In this document: positions 22,101-33,175 of the stretch, piece after piece | Numbering within the stretch: the first letter of the stretch is position 1 | How the letters are laid out: the number at the start of each line of letters is the position of its first letter | Source: Armigeres subalbatus | Taxonomy: Eukaryota > Arthropoda > Insecta > Diptera > Culicidae | Assembly: GCF_024139115.2 (NCBI RefSeq) | Contig: NC_085140.1 | Coordinates: 426,025,781-426,089,780 of the forward strand | Length of the DNA stretch: 64,000 nucleotides | Direction: 5' to 3' | Made by a program: the position numbers and the translations under genes | The notes under the pieces: model-generated | The model's input: the letters and a program-made list of their open reading frames with translations, nothing else | Told to the model about the DNA's origin: nothing | Database searches by the model: none

Positions 22101-22696
22101 TATAGACGACACAAGCTTAAGCACACATCACACATGTGCACAATCTGCAACGAAACATTCAAATCCGCGTAAGTGAAATCAACTTCACGATGTTATGCTT
22201 TTAGAATATTTCTTGTAACACAAATACGTTGAGTAATGTTGTCTTTTATGATTGTAGCTATTTCCTAAAAATACATCTGTCAACACATTCGGAGGACGGG
22301 AAATCATTTGAATGCACGATATGTCACAAAAGTTTTAAAACTTTTCAGAGAAAAGTCATCCACATGAATGTTCATAAGAAATACAAATGCCATACTTGCG
22401 GAAGAAAATATTCAGGACGGTAAGAAAATCATTTTTATCATAGTATTTTTTGTAATTATTTTTATTGCCATTCAAGAAATTGCCTTCTGAAGCACATGAA
22501 GACACACGAAGAAGACAATGATGCATCTTCGTCCAAAAGTGATTCGGAGAATGAAGCAGATGCTAATTCGGACGATTCGGCTGAGGAAGCCTCCATCAGG
22601 GACCAAAAAATGGATGACGTAAATCCGCCTGCTGAAATCAAACGGCGAAGTCTACGAGTAAATAGCCGCAAAAGTCTAAAGCGTAGTAAAGTATGA
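13108..22696 (+). CDS. ZNF-B: ZAD domain protein with ten C2H2 fingers plus one degenerate
   Basis: Eight exons: 13108-13233, 13365-13552, 20542-21261, 21361-21567, 21642-21929, 21995-22168, 22258-22419, 22477-22696 (2,085 nt, 694 aa). ZAD cysteines are C13, C16, C54 and C57. The finger formed across exons 2 and 3 keeps the two His but has only one Cys (ACDTFVSR), so it should not bind zinc normally. Ten regular fingers follow. A ~215-residue acidic linker in exon 3 carries SUMO-type motifs (VKTE, VKIE). The C-terminus is acidic-serine-rich, then basic (a possible nuclear localisation signal, KRRSLRVNSRKSLKRS). AATAAA at 22781-22786 is a plausible poly(A) signal. Joining exons 2 and 3 across a 6,989-bp repeat-filled intron is inferred from matching phase and finger register; a transcript would settle it. 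Confidence 0.83.
13926..14211 (-). mobile_element. tRNA-derived SINE, full-length, 15-bp TSD
   Basis: Reverse-strand copy of the SINE at 8687-8977, complete from the tRNA-like head (right end) to the (AAG)n tail (left end). Flanked by CATATAAGGTGAAAT at 13911-13925 and CATATAAGGTAAAAT at 14212-14226, a 15-bp target duplication with one mismatch, typical of LINE-mobilised SINEs. It sits antisense in the ZNF-B intron. Confidence 0.88.
14469..17706 (-). mobile_element. Complete RTE-like non-LTR retrotransposon with 12-bp TSD
   Basis: A 3.24-kb element flanked by identical AAAGCAGATTCA at 14457-14468 and 17707-17718. Its 3' end is at the left: TTAGTCTGAA then an (AAT)n tail, a trinucleotide-repeat tail as expected for RTE-clade elements rather than poly(A). 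One endonuclease plus reverse-transcriptase reading region fills it with short untranslated ends and no gag-like ORF, also typical of RTE. A Jockey or CR1 origin is disfavoured by the tail. It lies antisense in the ZNF-B intron. Confidence 0.88.
14486..17451 (-). pseudogene. RTE-like endonuclease/reverse transcriptase, frameshifted
   Basis: The amino part (17451 to about 16388) has APE-type endonuclease features: KLGTWNCKSLGFAG at the start, LQEICW, GDMNAQVG, and the SDHYLV end motif. The carboxy part (16358-14486) has the reverse-transcriptase palm (FIDFKAAYDTIDR, FADDID active site) and a terminal WAGHVARM / RGAQRARWIDQVEDD block. The frame changes near 17155-17230, 16360-16390 and 15400-15440, and eight codons are missing near 15715 relative to the copy at 54.3 kb. 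No intact enzyme can be made from this copy. Confidence 0.9.
17815..17985 (+). repeat. Short interspersed CGCGGAAT repeats
   Basis: About seven degenerate copies of a ~22-bp unit around CATTTCGCGGAAT. Alternating spacing and point changes suggest an old minisatellite or the subterminal repeats of a DNA element. Non-coding; the minus-strand frame through it is repetitive. Confidence 0.6.
18104..18316 (+). mobile_element. 5'-truncated SINE with 7-bp TSD
   Basis: Matches the 3' three quarters of the SINE at 8687-8977, starting after box B and ending in (AAG)n. ACGTGCG flanks it at 18097-18103 and 18317-18323. It lacks the promoter, so it is a dead copy. It splits a unit of the surrounding tandem array. 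Confidence 0.8.
18375..18465 (+). repeat. GTTTGGCATAA short repeats
   Basis: Six imperfect copies of a ~15-bp unit (GTCGTTTGGCATAAA-like) in about 90 bp. Non-coding; the source family is not identified. Confidence 0.65.
19479..19720 (+). mobile_element. Second tRNA-derived SINE family
   Basis: A tRNA-like head starts GGTATCGTAGCCGTGCGGTTA (box A region) and has box B GGTTCGATTCCCGCC around 19543, followed by about 150 bp of tRNA-unrelated body. The body differs from the first SINE. Target duplication and exact 3' end are unclear. A real tRNA gene is excluded because the acceptor stem does not close and the tail continues. Confidence 0.65.
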
Positions 22697-23409
22697 TCCT
22701 TAGCTCTAATGTATTATCAATTACCATAGAATATAATTATATCTCTACAAATAAGTAATTGATACAAAATAATCTTTCTAAATAAATGTTGCGTTTATGT
22801 TGCCGTAAACTTTTATTTCTCAATACAGAGACAAGCGACAGCCGCCAGTTTTTAGTAGAGTAGGATGGGGCAAGATGGGTCGCTTTAGACAAACACTCAA
22901 TGCCTCAAAACAAAAACATTTTCAGCTTTGCAGCTGCTGTTATCGAGGACAGTCGGAAACAACCGCAATCCGCGTGTTCCGCAGTTTTATTTTGATTCGC
23001 ATTCGGTATGGTTTTTGTGCAATTTAAAAATAGATGTTTCCTTCACATTTTTGGTCTTGCTTTAGTAAAATCAGTTCGGGACAGTACTGTCTTTTGAACA
23101 ACATTTGATCAAACAAATCAAACGAAATTTGCAAACATAATACCTGTTTGACAAACAGGTTATTTTCAAATATATACCCAAATCAATACCATTCAAAAAC
23201 AAAGATCAATTTCACAAAAGAATATCTTTTTGTAAAGGGACGACAATATGCTGCATACCTTAGAAACGAATGTGGAAAAACTCACCGAAAGCTAACATCT
23301 GTTTGACATTGGCTTTATTTACTTTTTGTATGGCGCACAACTCGGCGCATGGGTCCCGGCGCGTAACCGTTGAGCCAGTATGCTAATTTTGAGGCCAGTA
23401 CACTGCTGA
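22697..23409. other. ZNF-B 3' flank and intergenic DNA
   Basis: Holds the ZNF-B poly(A) signal (22781-22786). From about 22850 the sequence is AT-rich and repeat-like (GGATGGGGCAAGATGGG at about 22864 and a short palindrome CCTGTTTGACAAACAGG at 23142-23158). No gene is seen. Confidence 0.5.
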
Positions 23410-24520
23410 AATCAATCAATCCACCACATTATCCAGAAAATATGGGAGAATGAAGAACTGCCTGCCGGCAGGTTGGATGGCCTCATATGCCCAATCTATA
23501 AGAAAGGGCACATATACTAGAGTGTACCAATTACAGAGGGATCACCCTTCCGAACTCGGCGTACAACAGACTGAGACCGCTTGAGGAGTCCTTCGTCGGC
23601 GTATACCAGACAGGTTTTCGTGAGGGCCGATCAACGATGGATCAGATGTTTAGCTTTCGAATGATCCTTGATAAATTCCGGGAGTACAACTTGCAGACTC
23701 ACTTCATTGATTTCAAAGCAGCGTACGATTCAGTGAAGTGAAATGAGCTGTGGCAGATAATGTCCCAACATGGTTTTCCGGCGAAACTGATTAGACTGAT
23801 ACGTGCAACGCTGGATAGCTCGAAATCAAGTATTCATAATGCAGATGAAGTGTCAACCTCGTTTGTGACCTTAGACGGATTGAAGCAGGGTGATGCACTT
23901 TCGAATTTATTGTTCAACATTGCACTCGAGGGCCCTATTAGGAGATCTGGCGTGCAGAGGAACGGCACTATCATCACACGGTCGCATATGCTTCTGGGCT
24001 TTGCGGACGACATCGACCTTATTGGAATCGATCGCAGGGCAGTAGTGGAGGCTTTTGTCCCACTGAAAAGGGAGACGGCGAGGATAGGCTTAACCATTAA
24101 CTCTATCAAGACAAAGTACATGGTGGCAGGTAGAGATAGGGGAAGACCTAGTGGTGTTGGTGTAGAGGTCGTGCTTGATGGGTTTGAATTTGTTGAAGAA
24201 TTTGCTTACCTTGGAATGCTTGTGACATGTGACAATGACGTTTCCCGTAAAATGAAAAGACGTATTTCTGCTGCGAATAGGGCCTTTCACGGATTACGTA
24301 ACCAGCTTAGGTACAAAACTCTGATTCTACCAGTGGATCTTTATGGACATGAAGCATGGACATTAAAAGAAGCGGACCGGAGAGTTTTCGAGCGAAAAGT
24401 GCTGCGTACAATACTCGGAGGGAAACTAGAAAATGGTGTTTGGTGCAGACGCATGAATCATGAGCTGTAGGTATCAAGTATACAGAGAAGAAAATATTGT
24501 GAATCGTATAAAATACGAGA
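23410..24520 (+). pseudogene. Reverse-transcriptase remnant of a second RTE-like family
   Basis: Reverse-transcriptase homology runs from an interrupted region near 23440-23760 (TNYRGITL, GRSTMDQMFSFR, FIDFKAAYDSVK, then a stop) into an open stretch 23760-24470 with DGLKQGDALSNLLFN and the LLGFADDIDLIG active-site block, ending YGHEAWTL...FERKVLRTILGG...MNHEL. The match continues in another frame to about 24520. Stops and frameshifts make it dead. Its sequence is clearly different from the RTE copies at 14.5 and 54.3 kb. Endonuclease and 3' end are missing. No target duplication was found. Confidence 0.85.
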
Positions 24521-25635
24521 AGAAAAGTCCAACCCCGTACTGCTTACCGTTTTTAATTAAATTGCTTCTAGAATTTTTGAGAACAGTTTTAAAAACTTCT
24601 TCGTATGGTTTCCCGTGGAGATTTTTTAGAATATCATCTTTCTGCTTCTTCTTCTTCATGCAGCATCAAAGCGCCAATAGCGGCCATCAAGAGGTTGATA
24701 TGTAGATATTAGTTTTATTGCTAGTCTTGAAAATTTGTTCTCCAAATCCGCTAATAGACTATGATAAAACTCAAAATGTTACTTGGGCGGCGACTTCATG
24801 GAAGGCCACGAACCGCTGGCTGCACGCTGTGAAATCGAACCTGGGGACCCTGAACGTTCGGGGATAAATGGAGGAACCTCGCCCAAGACCGACAATTATG
24901 GAGCTCTACAATACGCCAGGCATAGGTGTATCGACGCTGTAGCCAACCAGGTACCAGGTAGGTACGCTGCTGAACAGTACTGCGCAAATAGATAGGATAC
25001 GGAATGGGTACAGTACTCTGTCAAAACGTACTGATGTTTCCTTCGTTGTTATGTCCTCGCCAGCAAAAGATATTCCGTGTATAGTAGAAAATCGAAAATT
25101 TGTTTTCAATAAAATGAAATATCTGCAGTTATCAGACGTCGCAACTCATTTCTGATTAGTGCGCATGATACTACATCCATGCGTGCATGATGCGCACTAC
25201 TAATGAAATATTTCAAATTGTCGCGACTCGCTCGAGTGCTCAATCGCGCGGTCCGGTGGCGGCTCGACAATATTTCGCCAATGACGACAGCGACAAATTT
25301 CCTCTACATAAATATGCATATTTCAAAATACATGGATTTTTTCCATAAATTATGTGTCGATTTTCCTGAGTGTACACATGCCAAATAAGCAAAGCAAAAC
25401 AAAAAATATCGATTATTCAAAGTGTAGATATCGATGCTTCGTATCGGTATCGCCCATTCCTAGACAAAACGTCAAACAAAATTAACTTATCTCCGCTCGA
25501 GTGCTCGGCTTCTCGCGTAGTCACATTCCAGAAACACACGCAATCGAAGTAAAGTAATCGTAAATGTTTTTAAATTTCTATTTAGGTGATTTGGGTACAG
25601 AAAATATATTTTTGAACCGTAGTAGAGTGCAGTGA
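24521..25635. other. Intergenic region upstream of ZNF-C
   Basis: A fragment at 24810-24965 includes an LGTLNVRG-like peptide with stops nearby, possibly the start of a non-LTR endonuclease. A hairpin at about 25155-25207 has GATTAGTGCGCATGAT and its inverted partner CATGATGCGCACTACTAAT. The last ~400 bp should hold the ZNF-C promoter and 5' UTR; no clear TATA/initiator pair was found. Confidence 0.5.
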
Positions 25636-28600
25636 ATGATAATGACTTCGCCATCGGTCAAAACTGAAACGATAGAATCGGAAATCCTACGTCATGTGTG
25701 TCGGCTATGTCTGAGCGAAAATGACCTTGCAGATGTATTTAAGGAAGACGATCTCCATCAATGGATAATGGATTTTCTCGCTATAACGGTAACTTCTTCA
25801 AACAAACAAAATTATTAATACTTTTTCATCCAGATATCCAATTTTTCAGATATCCTCCGACGGCCGCTTGAGTCAGGCTATTTGTAATTCATGTCGAACA
25901 CAGCTAACTGAGTTCCATCAGTTTCGCTTGCGCAGTCAAGAGGTAGAAAGAGCACTACAATCTTCCATCCGCAATGACAACGTAGGAACTGAAACATCGG
26001 AAATTCAGGAAACATTCGAATCAATGACAAATAAGTTGAAACAAGACGGCTCACACGAAGAAAGTGCTGAAATACCAGACGAACCAAGTAACCAGATCGT
26101 GGAGTCGGAAGAAAGGGAAGAAACTAAAACTGCAGTTGAGCACAACGCTTATGAGATTGATGATCAAGAGGATGATAATTCATTGGATCTGAAATTGTAT
26201 GACGCGCCATATCCTATAAGACTGAATTACGAGGAAAACGGTGGCGCAAGCTGTTTTCAGCATGAGCCACAACATGAGTGTACAATCAATAGCACGGCAC
26301 ATGTAGACTCGAACAACGCAAAAAAGGATGTAGAGCAGAACGATACCACAGAGCTGATTGAACTGCACGACGCCACAGATAATAAAGCATTGGACGACGC
26401 CACGGCTAATGTGGAACAGAACGACGCCACAGGAAATAATCCTGCAGTTGAAACTTCTCCCAAATGCCATGAATGTCATAAGATGTTCGATTCTACAGAA
26501 AAAATGTTGCGCCATCATAAAGTTGTACACGGCCCCAGGAACATTGTTTGCCGAATTTGTGATGTGGCATTTACCCGCCGGTGAAACGGTTCACGAAGGG
26601 TTGAACTTTAAAATATTGACTGACTTTTTTGTATTGCAGACAAGAATTAGAAAGGCATCAACGCTCTAAGAAGCATAAAGCACAATTGGAGAAGGAGAAG
26701 CTTCAAGGTCGAAAACGCCTGAAAAATGATAATACTAGCCAGGCAAGGGTGTTCGAAAAAGCGGAAGTAATGGTGATTGAAGATGACGCGAGCGTGGCCG
26801 CAAATGTATCTACAAACAGTGGAAGTAACTTCGATACCGAGCATCAAGCGCAGGTGGATCAGCAACTGGAGTGTGATATTTGTCATAAATTACTCTTCGG
26901 TGCTAAAAAACTCAACGCTCATAAAAAACGTCATGACATAAAAGGGGAAATGTGTCCCATATGTCAGAAAAATTTTCTAAACCGGTAAGTAATGTAAATT
27001 GTAAAGGGCCGTATACTTAGAGGTCGTTCAAAAATGATGTCACAGGTTTTAGGGGGAGGGTCTAATATTTGGTGACAATAATATACTTGGTACCGTGGAC
27101 CCCCGGTAATATTAAATTGAATACTTTTTTAATTCTAACCCCGTTGGTTTGAACATCGTTTAATTTAAAAAATGAATTCCTCTGAAAATTTCTCCAGGAT
27201 ATCCATCGTCCATCAAGGATTTATCTAAAAAAAATTCTCCTGGTACTCAAACCAGGAATTCCATCGCAAACTTCTTCAGGAATTACTTCAAAAAATTATC
27301 ATTTCCTTCGGATACTTATACAAAAATTCCTTCGGTTCTTGAAGGAATTTTCGGCAGAATAGCTTGATAAATTCCTGTGTGTTTTCCAAAACGAATTCCT
27401 GGGGTATTCTTGAAGAAACTCTCGGGGAAGCTTATAAAGAGATTTCTGGAGGAATTATTAAGGAAGTTTCCAAACCGTTTTAATTATTTCCAACCGAGTC
27501 GCCAACTGTCAAATGGTTGGTCGAACAACTTCACACACGTTCAAACAAAGCAGCAACCGAAGCGTTTTCTTGGGGGCGGAGTCAATGTTCGTCAAACTGC
27601 TTGACTGGTGTGTACGTTGCGTATGCCGACAGCCTGGTAAACAAATTTGCTGAAGGAAGTGGGGACCAAGCATTCATCTGTGATGTTTCACGTCTAATCA
27701 AAAAATGCTGGGCATATATGACCCATAAGTCCTGAAATGGTTCAAGCCAGATATGTAAAATTACATATATTGGTATGGTGCTGAATGCGAGAAAGGCAGT
27801 ATCACTACTCGGTGATTTATGTTGGGTTTCATTCTTGCTCCAAGCCTTTTTTTTTCAACGAAAAAAAAACAACCAAGACAAATCTTCATATTTTGTTTAA
27901 TTTATCATATGATTCATATAAATATCGATGTAGTTTTGTTGATAGCAAACTTCATTACATTTTGCGTACGATCAACGTGTGGCTTAGAGGAGTTTCTACC
28001 TTGTAATAGTTCAAAATGCTTAAGGTGACCTTCTTGCCCCGGGGTCCCCTAATACTAAATTTGGCGAGAAATGTTTTATTATATTATCTTTAAAAAGCGT
28101 GAAATATAAAATACATAATAATTTATTGCACCGTTCTTCAAATTCTATCAAAATTAAGATCTTTTTCAAAAAACAGCATTTGTTACGCGTTACGCATAGG
28201 GGTAGGATTGTTACGGATTGTTACGAGGGGGCGGGGGGTTCTTAAAAACAACGTTTTTCGCTTTACATAATATTTGAACAGACCCACATTAGAAGATAAA
28301 ATTGCCATACAAAATATCTTTCTTTGTAGGTTCGTACTGAATCGACACATGAAACTTCATGAACCGATACAGCAACAGACCGCCGCAGAACCAGCGAAGT
28401 ATTTTTTAGCAGTTACCGGAGAATACAAATGCCCTACGTGTCCGCTCGTGTACACGTCTGAACTAACATTGAAGCATCACCAGAAAAGAGCGCATGGACC
28501 AAAGGTTCACAAATGTAATTTCTGCGACCAGTTGTTTTCAATTCGGTGAGTACCAAATCACGCTGTTCTATTCAATAGGTGTTCATTTTCAATTTTCTTT

Positions 28601-28678
28601 CGATATTATAGTTCAGAATTGACAGGGCATATGAAAAGAAAGCACCATAATATAGAGAATGTTGCGGAATATGCTTGA
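25636..28678 (+). CDS. ZNF-C: ZAD domain protein with six C2H2 zinc fingers
   Basis: Five exons: 25636-25788, 25850-26580, 26640-26984, 28330-28545, 28612-28678 (1,512 nt, 503 aa). The start could instead be the ATG two codons later (25642). ZAD cysteines are C22, C25, C63 and C66. A ~170-residue acidic linker includes degenerate repeats of an ND(A/T)T-type motif (about residues 200-250). Six fingers follow; fingers 2, 4 and 6 are split by phase-2 introns, and finger 2 has an unusual H-X5-H spacing. A SUMO-type VKTE lies near the N-terminus. AATAAA at 28735-28740 is 57 nt after the stop. Predicted nuclear DNA-binding regulator. Same strand as ZNF-B, 2.9 kb downstream; ZAD sequence (DDLHQW...FLAIT) is closer to B and D than to A. 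Confidence 0.88.
26985..28329 (+). other. ZNF-C intron 3 (1.35 kb) with repeat fragments
   Basis: Contains a GTCGTTCAAAAATGATGTCAC block (27024-27044) related, inverted, to 32960-32990; a 27150-27480 stretch with many TTCCTCCAGGAATTC-type motifs like those in 57.8-63.6 kb; and GCGAGAAAGGCAGTATC (27787-27804), the inverse of the element end at 33001-33017. The other introns of this gene are 59-66 bp. Confidence 0.65.
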
Positions 28679-29743
28679 TGCATTTTTGGATCTAGCTGAA
28701 ACTGTAGGTTTAGTATCGTCCATCAGAAATTCCCAATAAAGATTTGAGTATACATAAAAAATATTAGTTATGAAAGAAATCCTCAATTGTGTAAACCCAA
28801 TATTTTTTTTACACGTTTGGTATTCTCTAATTTCCCGGTTAACCTGAACATTCACAGCTTTTTAAATACCACCGGAATTTTCTCAGGTTAACTCATAGTA
28901 TCATTAACGCTCAAGGTCTTAATCGGTTAAAACCCACCCGTGTAAAAAAAGAACTGGATGTATCTGTATCGCAATATGGAATGCCACTCTTTAACCCTCA
29001 AAGGCGCAAGGCGATTTGAGACCGTCGGAAATATTTTTAACGTAAATAATCAATAAAATTATGAGTTCAGTGCGTGTTGGCTCTTGCTTCGGACAGCAGA
29101 ACGACCGCGCGATTTGCCGAAATATTGTGTTCTGCATTGCGCGACCGTCAGTGCCTGTTTTATCGTGTTTCGTGCGTTCGCGCGGCCGAGTGAGTAAACA
29201 ATTGGTGCGTGATCGAATGTGTTTCAGGTAGGTAGGACATTCGTAAAATCCGAGTTTTTGGTTCTGTTTTTAATGTTCGGTGAATAAGTGTACGGTTGAA
29301 CGTGTTTTGTATATGATGCGAAATGTTTGTAAGATCCAGGTTACTTTGTTCTTCTTTGGACGGTTCGTAAGTAAATTGATGAATATATTTTAATAATTTT
29401 TCAGCATATATTGTTATTGAAAAACGTTCTATATTGTTGAATAGAGCTCCCTATTATTCACCTTACCCACTAACAATATTTTTCCTTCCCGAGACATCTA
29501 TGAAGGTAGTATGGGTTCCCTGCATCTTCACTAGTAGATGTTGAACTAACATTCCTTCCCTTCCTTCCGTGATTGTAAGGACGTGGCCAGGTATACAACT
29601 GCTACTGTATAGGAAAAGGTACTAATCCCAAGTATCAATTTGCGACAATATACAGAGATTGCTCAATTGAGCATTGTATAGCCACCCACGATTCGTACAA
29701 TCACATATGCTATGCTATGCTAAATAATCAATGAAATTATTAA
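28679..29743. other. Intergenic DNA downstream of ZNF-C
   Basis: Holds the ZNF-C poly(A) signal. CCCGTGTAAAAAAAG near 28937 resembles the ends of the MITE at 29746-29944, and 29480-29600 resembles a block at 53095-53230 (CCTTCC...GTGGCC), evidently old repeat fragments. No gene is seen. Confidence 0.5.
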
Positions 29744-29745
29744 TA

Positions 29746-29944
29746 CACCCGATTCTTTTTTTACACGGGGGATGCGTTCCGTGTAAAAAAAGTTTTCAGT
29801 TCAAAATTTGAAAATCTGTGTAAAAAAAGTTTTATGATTTCTCGACGAATCATGCAAAATGGAGCAACTTTGCAAAAATTTTGTATGTGATTTTTTTTTA
29901 CACGGCCGTGTAAAAAAGAATCCGCGTAAAAACAGAATCGGGTG
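29746..29944. mobile_element. TA-flanked MITE
   Basis: CACCCGATTCTTTTTTTACA at the left end is inverted at the right (TGTAAAAA/GAATCGGGTG region) and TA lies on both sides (29744-29745 and 29945-29946). 199 bp, no coding capacity. TA target choice points to mobilisation by a Tc1/mariner-type transposase. Confidence 0.8.
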
Positions 29945-29946
29945 TA

Positions 29947-30789
29947 GGGTTATGCGCTAATTCGTCCATGGCGCTAGCATTCGTCATATCAAATTCTAAA
30001 TCACTAAATACTCGCGAAAAATAATGAACTAATCATCTGGCGAGGAAAACGACGAAGGAAAATCCAGCTCGTTCACTGCTGTAGAAAACGCGCAACACCG
30101 TCACCAAAATCAACGTAACTCACTGATTTTCACCGCACTTTTTCACATAAATTTCTCACTGCGCACTAAATAAAAGCAATGTTTATTGCTCAAGTGAATA
30201 ATAATTGCAAAATAACTGCCGGAAGGCGTTCAAATGATCTGTTTTTTCAAACTTTAGAGCGTTTGAAATTTATTTTCTTCGTCGCCTTGTTTATAGTCGA
30301 AAAACGCGTTGCCAAACTGGCGGTTTGAACTGAAATAATCTTATGTTACACATCTGATAATACATCATGCAGTCAATAAAAGTGGGTTTTCAATTATTTT
30401 CCGCTAGTGTAATAAAAGAAAAGTCTTCCAAATAAATATTTTTCATACACACTCGTCATTCACACTAAAATTTTCCACTATTCCAAAAGTTTGAAACAGG
30501 AGAAATAATTTCATAACAGAAATCTGTTGGCAGCACTACCCACGTACATGTTAAGCATGTGTGTTAGTTGTTTTACAGACTGAGGCATTTAACTAAATGG
30601 CAGCACAATCGAAACCATTTTTATGCGGTCGAAATGGGATTGCGATAGGAAATTTTTGTTAAATGGAACCGAAAATAAACTTTTAAGTTTGACTTTCAAA
30701 ATTGACCGAAATGATAGTTATTCTGCATAAAGTCACAGATAAGTCGTCCAGTTATCCAAGAAATGGCTTCAGCTCAGGAACAAAGATTT
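29947..30789. other. Gene-free spacer before the satellite arrays
   Basis: AT-rich, no sustained open frame, no clear repeat boundary. Nothing recognisable. Confidence 0.45.
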
Positions 30790-32772
30790 GCAGTCCTGTT
30801 TTAAGTACGGTACATGCTCCTCGTGGTACAGAGAAAGAATACGTAGATGATCAATTTTCCGGTTTCAAATATGGTACATGCTCTCTGTAGTACAAAGAAC
30901 AGAATGCGTTCATTGCATATGTTCTTGGTCACCCAAGAAATCCCTGGAGTAAGGCCTTCCGATCTACACGCGTAACTGAAGATCACTTTTCCGGTTTCAA
31001 ATATGGTACATGCTCTCTGTAGTACAAAGAACAGAATGCGTTCACTGCATATGTTCTTGGTCATCCGAGAAATCCCTGGAGTAAGGCCTTCCGATCTACA
31101 CGCGTAACTGAAGATCACTTTTCCGGTTTCAAATATGGTACATGCTCTCTGTAGTACAAAGAACAGAATGTGTTCACTGCATATGTTCTTGGTCATCCAA
31201 GAAATCCGTAAAGTAAGGCCTTTCGATCTACACGCGTAACTGAAGATCAATTTTCCGGTTTCAAATATTGTACATACTCTCTGTTAGTACAAAGAACAGA
31301 ATGCGTTCACTGCATATGTTCTTGGTCATCCAAGAAATCCCTGGAGCAAGGCCTTTCGATCTACACGCGTAACTGAAGATCAATTTTCCGGTTTCAAATA
31401 TGGTACATGCTCTCTGTAGTACAAAGAACAGAATGCGTTCACTGCATATGTTCTTGGTCATCCGAGAAATCTCTGGAGTAAGGCCTTCCGATCTACAAGC
31501 GTAACTGAAGATCAATTTTCCGGTTTCAAATATGGTACATGCTCTCTGTAGTACAAAGAACAGAATGCGTTCACTGCATATGTTCTTGGTCATCCAAGAA
31601 ATCCCTGGAGTAAGGCCTTTCGATCTACACGCGTACCTGAAGATCAATTTTCCGGTTTCAAATATGGTATATGCTCTCTGTAGTACAAAGAACAGAATGC
31701 GTTCACTGCATATGTTCTTGGTCAACCAAGAAATCCCTGAAGTAAGGCCTTTTGATCTACACGCGTAACTGAAGTTCAATTCTCCGGTTTCAAACATAGT
31801 ACATGCTCTCTGTAGTACAAAGAACAGAATGCGTTCACCAAGGATGTTATAGATCATTTAGTAATTTGCGTTCTATCATTTAGTAGTTTATCAATAACTC
31901 ATTCCAAAAGCCTAATTTCAAAATGTGTTGTATGGTGGACTTCTAGTGCGAAGGTTTTTCTACAACTCTGCCTAATGGTTCGATGTTTGAATTCCACTAG
32001 TAACGGAGTTATAACTATAGTTCCAGTAACTTAGACTAAATGATAACAAATTCCCAATCATTTAGTTTAAGTTACTGCAACTAGCGCTATAACTGCGTTA
32101 TTAGTTGAGTTCTAACAACGAACCATTAGGCAGAGTTGTAGAAAATCCTTCGCACTAGAAGTCCATCATACAACAGATTTTGAAAAACAGCTTCAGAAAT
32201 GAGTTATTGACAAACTTCTATATGATCGAACGCAAAATACTAAATGATCGATAACATCCTTGGCGTTCACAGCATATTTTCTTGGTCATCCAAGAAATCC
32301 CTGGAGTAAGGCCTTTCGATCTACACGCGTAACTGAAGATCAATTTTCCGGTTTCAAATATGGTACATGCTCTCTGTAATAAAAATAACAGAATGCGTTC
32401 GCAGCATATGTCCTTGGTCAACCAAGAAATCCCTGGAGTAGGCCTTTCGATCTACACGCGTAACTAAAAATCAATTTTCCGGTTTCAAATATGGTACATG
32501 CTCTCTGTAGTACAAAGACCAGAATGCATTTACTGCATATGTTCATGGTCATCCAAGAAATCCCTGAAGTAAGGCCTTTCGATCTACACGCATAGCTGAT
32601 GATCAATTTCCCGGTTTCAAATATGGTACATGCTCTCTGTAATACGAATAATAGAATGCCCTCACAGCATATGTTCTTGGTCATTCAAGAAATCCCTGGA
32701 GTAAGGCAATTTGATCTACACGCGTAGCTGGAAATCAATGTTCCGATTTCAAATATGGTTCATGCTCTCTTC
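30790..32772 (-). repeat. Satellite array 1, ~132-bp units
   Basis: About twelve units; the marker TTCCGGTTTCAAATATGG recurs near 30857, 30990, 31121, 31254, 31386, 31518, 31650, 31783 and, after a MITE insertion, 32346, 32477, 32610 and 32741. Because 132 is 44 codons, open frames run through several units on the minus strand (31250-30801 and 31857-31261), but these only restate the repeat. Assigned minus because the unit is the reverse complement of the unit of array 2. Confidence 0.9.
31839..32262. mobile_element. hAT-like MITE in satellite array 1, 8-bp TSD
   Basis: Ends CAAGGATGTTAT and ATAACATCCTTG begin an approximately 60-bp imperfect terminal inverted repeat. GCGTTCAC is duplicated exactly at 31831-31838 and 32263-32270. 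An 8-bp duplication is characteristic of hAT (or P) superfamily transposition. 424 bp, non-coding; the interior is itself partly palindromic (TCTAGTGCGAAGG / CCTTCGCACTAGA). Confidence 0.88.
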
Positions 32773-33175
32773 ATATTGAATACATTTGTGTTAAACTTGA
32801 TGTTAAACTTAAAAAACACACAAATAAAGGGATGATTCAAATATGACGTCCACTACTTTTTGAGATTTCTAGACCCCTCCTTCCTCCTCTGTCACGTTTT
32901 TTGTATACCTTGTATATGCAGTGTCACAAAATCCTAGAAACCCCTCCCCCCTAAAACCTGTGACATCATTGTTGAACGACCCCAAAGAAAACCGAATAGT
33001 GATACTGCCTTTCTCGCATTTAGTCAAGACACCAACCTTATATGTCGCTTATATGGCTCGGTTCAATGTACCATTTTCGTAATAATTTTCAAACGCGATC
33101 AACTAGGCTTGATAGCCTTTCGGTACAACTTTGTTGTACGAGAAAGGCAAAAATAATGAGTACATTATATATTCA
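32773..33175. other. Spacer between the two satellite arrays, with two foldback elements
   Basis: About 32834-32990 is an imperfect foldback (AAATATGACGTCC... / ...GTGACATCATTGTTGAAC) related to DNA in ZNF-C intron 3. 33006-33149 is a 144-bp element with TGCCTTTCTCG / CGAGAAAGGCA ends, the same 11-bp termini as the large block at 48253-53844. Confidence 0.65.
33006..33149. mobile_element. Small MITE with TGCCTTTCTCG termini
   Basis: Perfect 11-bp inverted termini bound 144 bp of non-coding sequence. The same termini occur at 48253 and 53834-53844, and one end is found alone at 27787-27800. Target duplication is not clear. Confidence 0.65.

Noticed and set aside
30801..31857. 149- and 198-codon open frames on the minus strand
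   Set aside because: They consist only of the 132-bp satellite unit repeated, with no start context, domain or splice structure.
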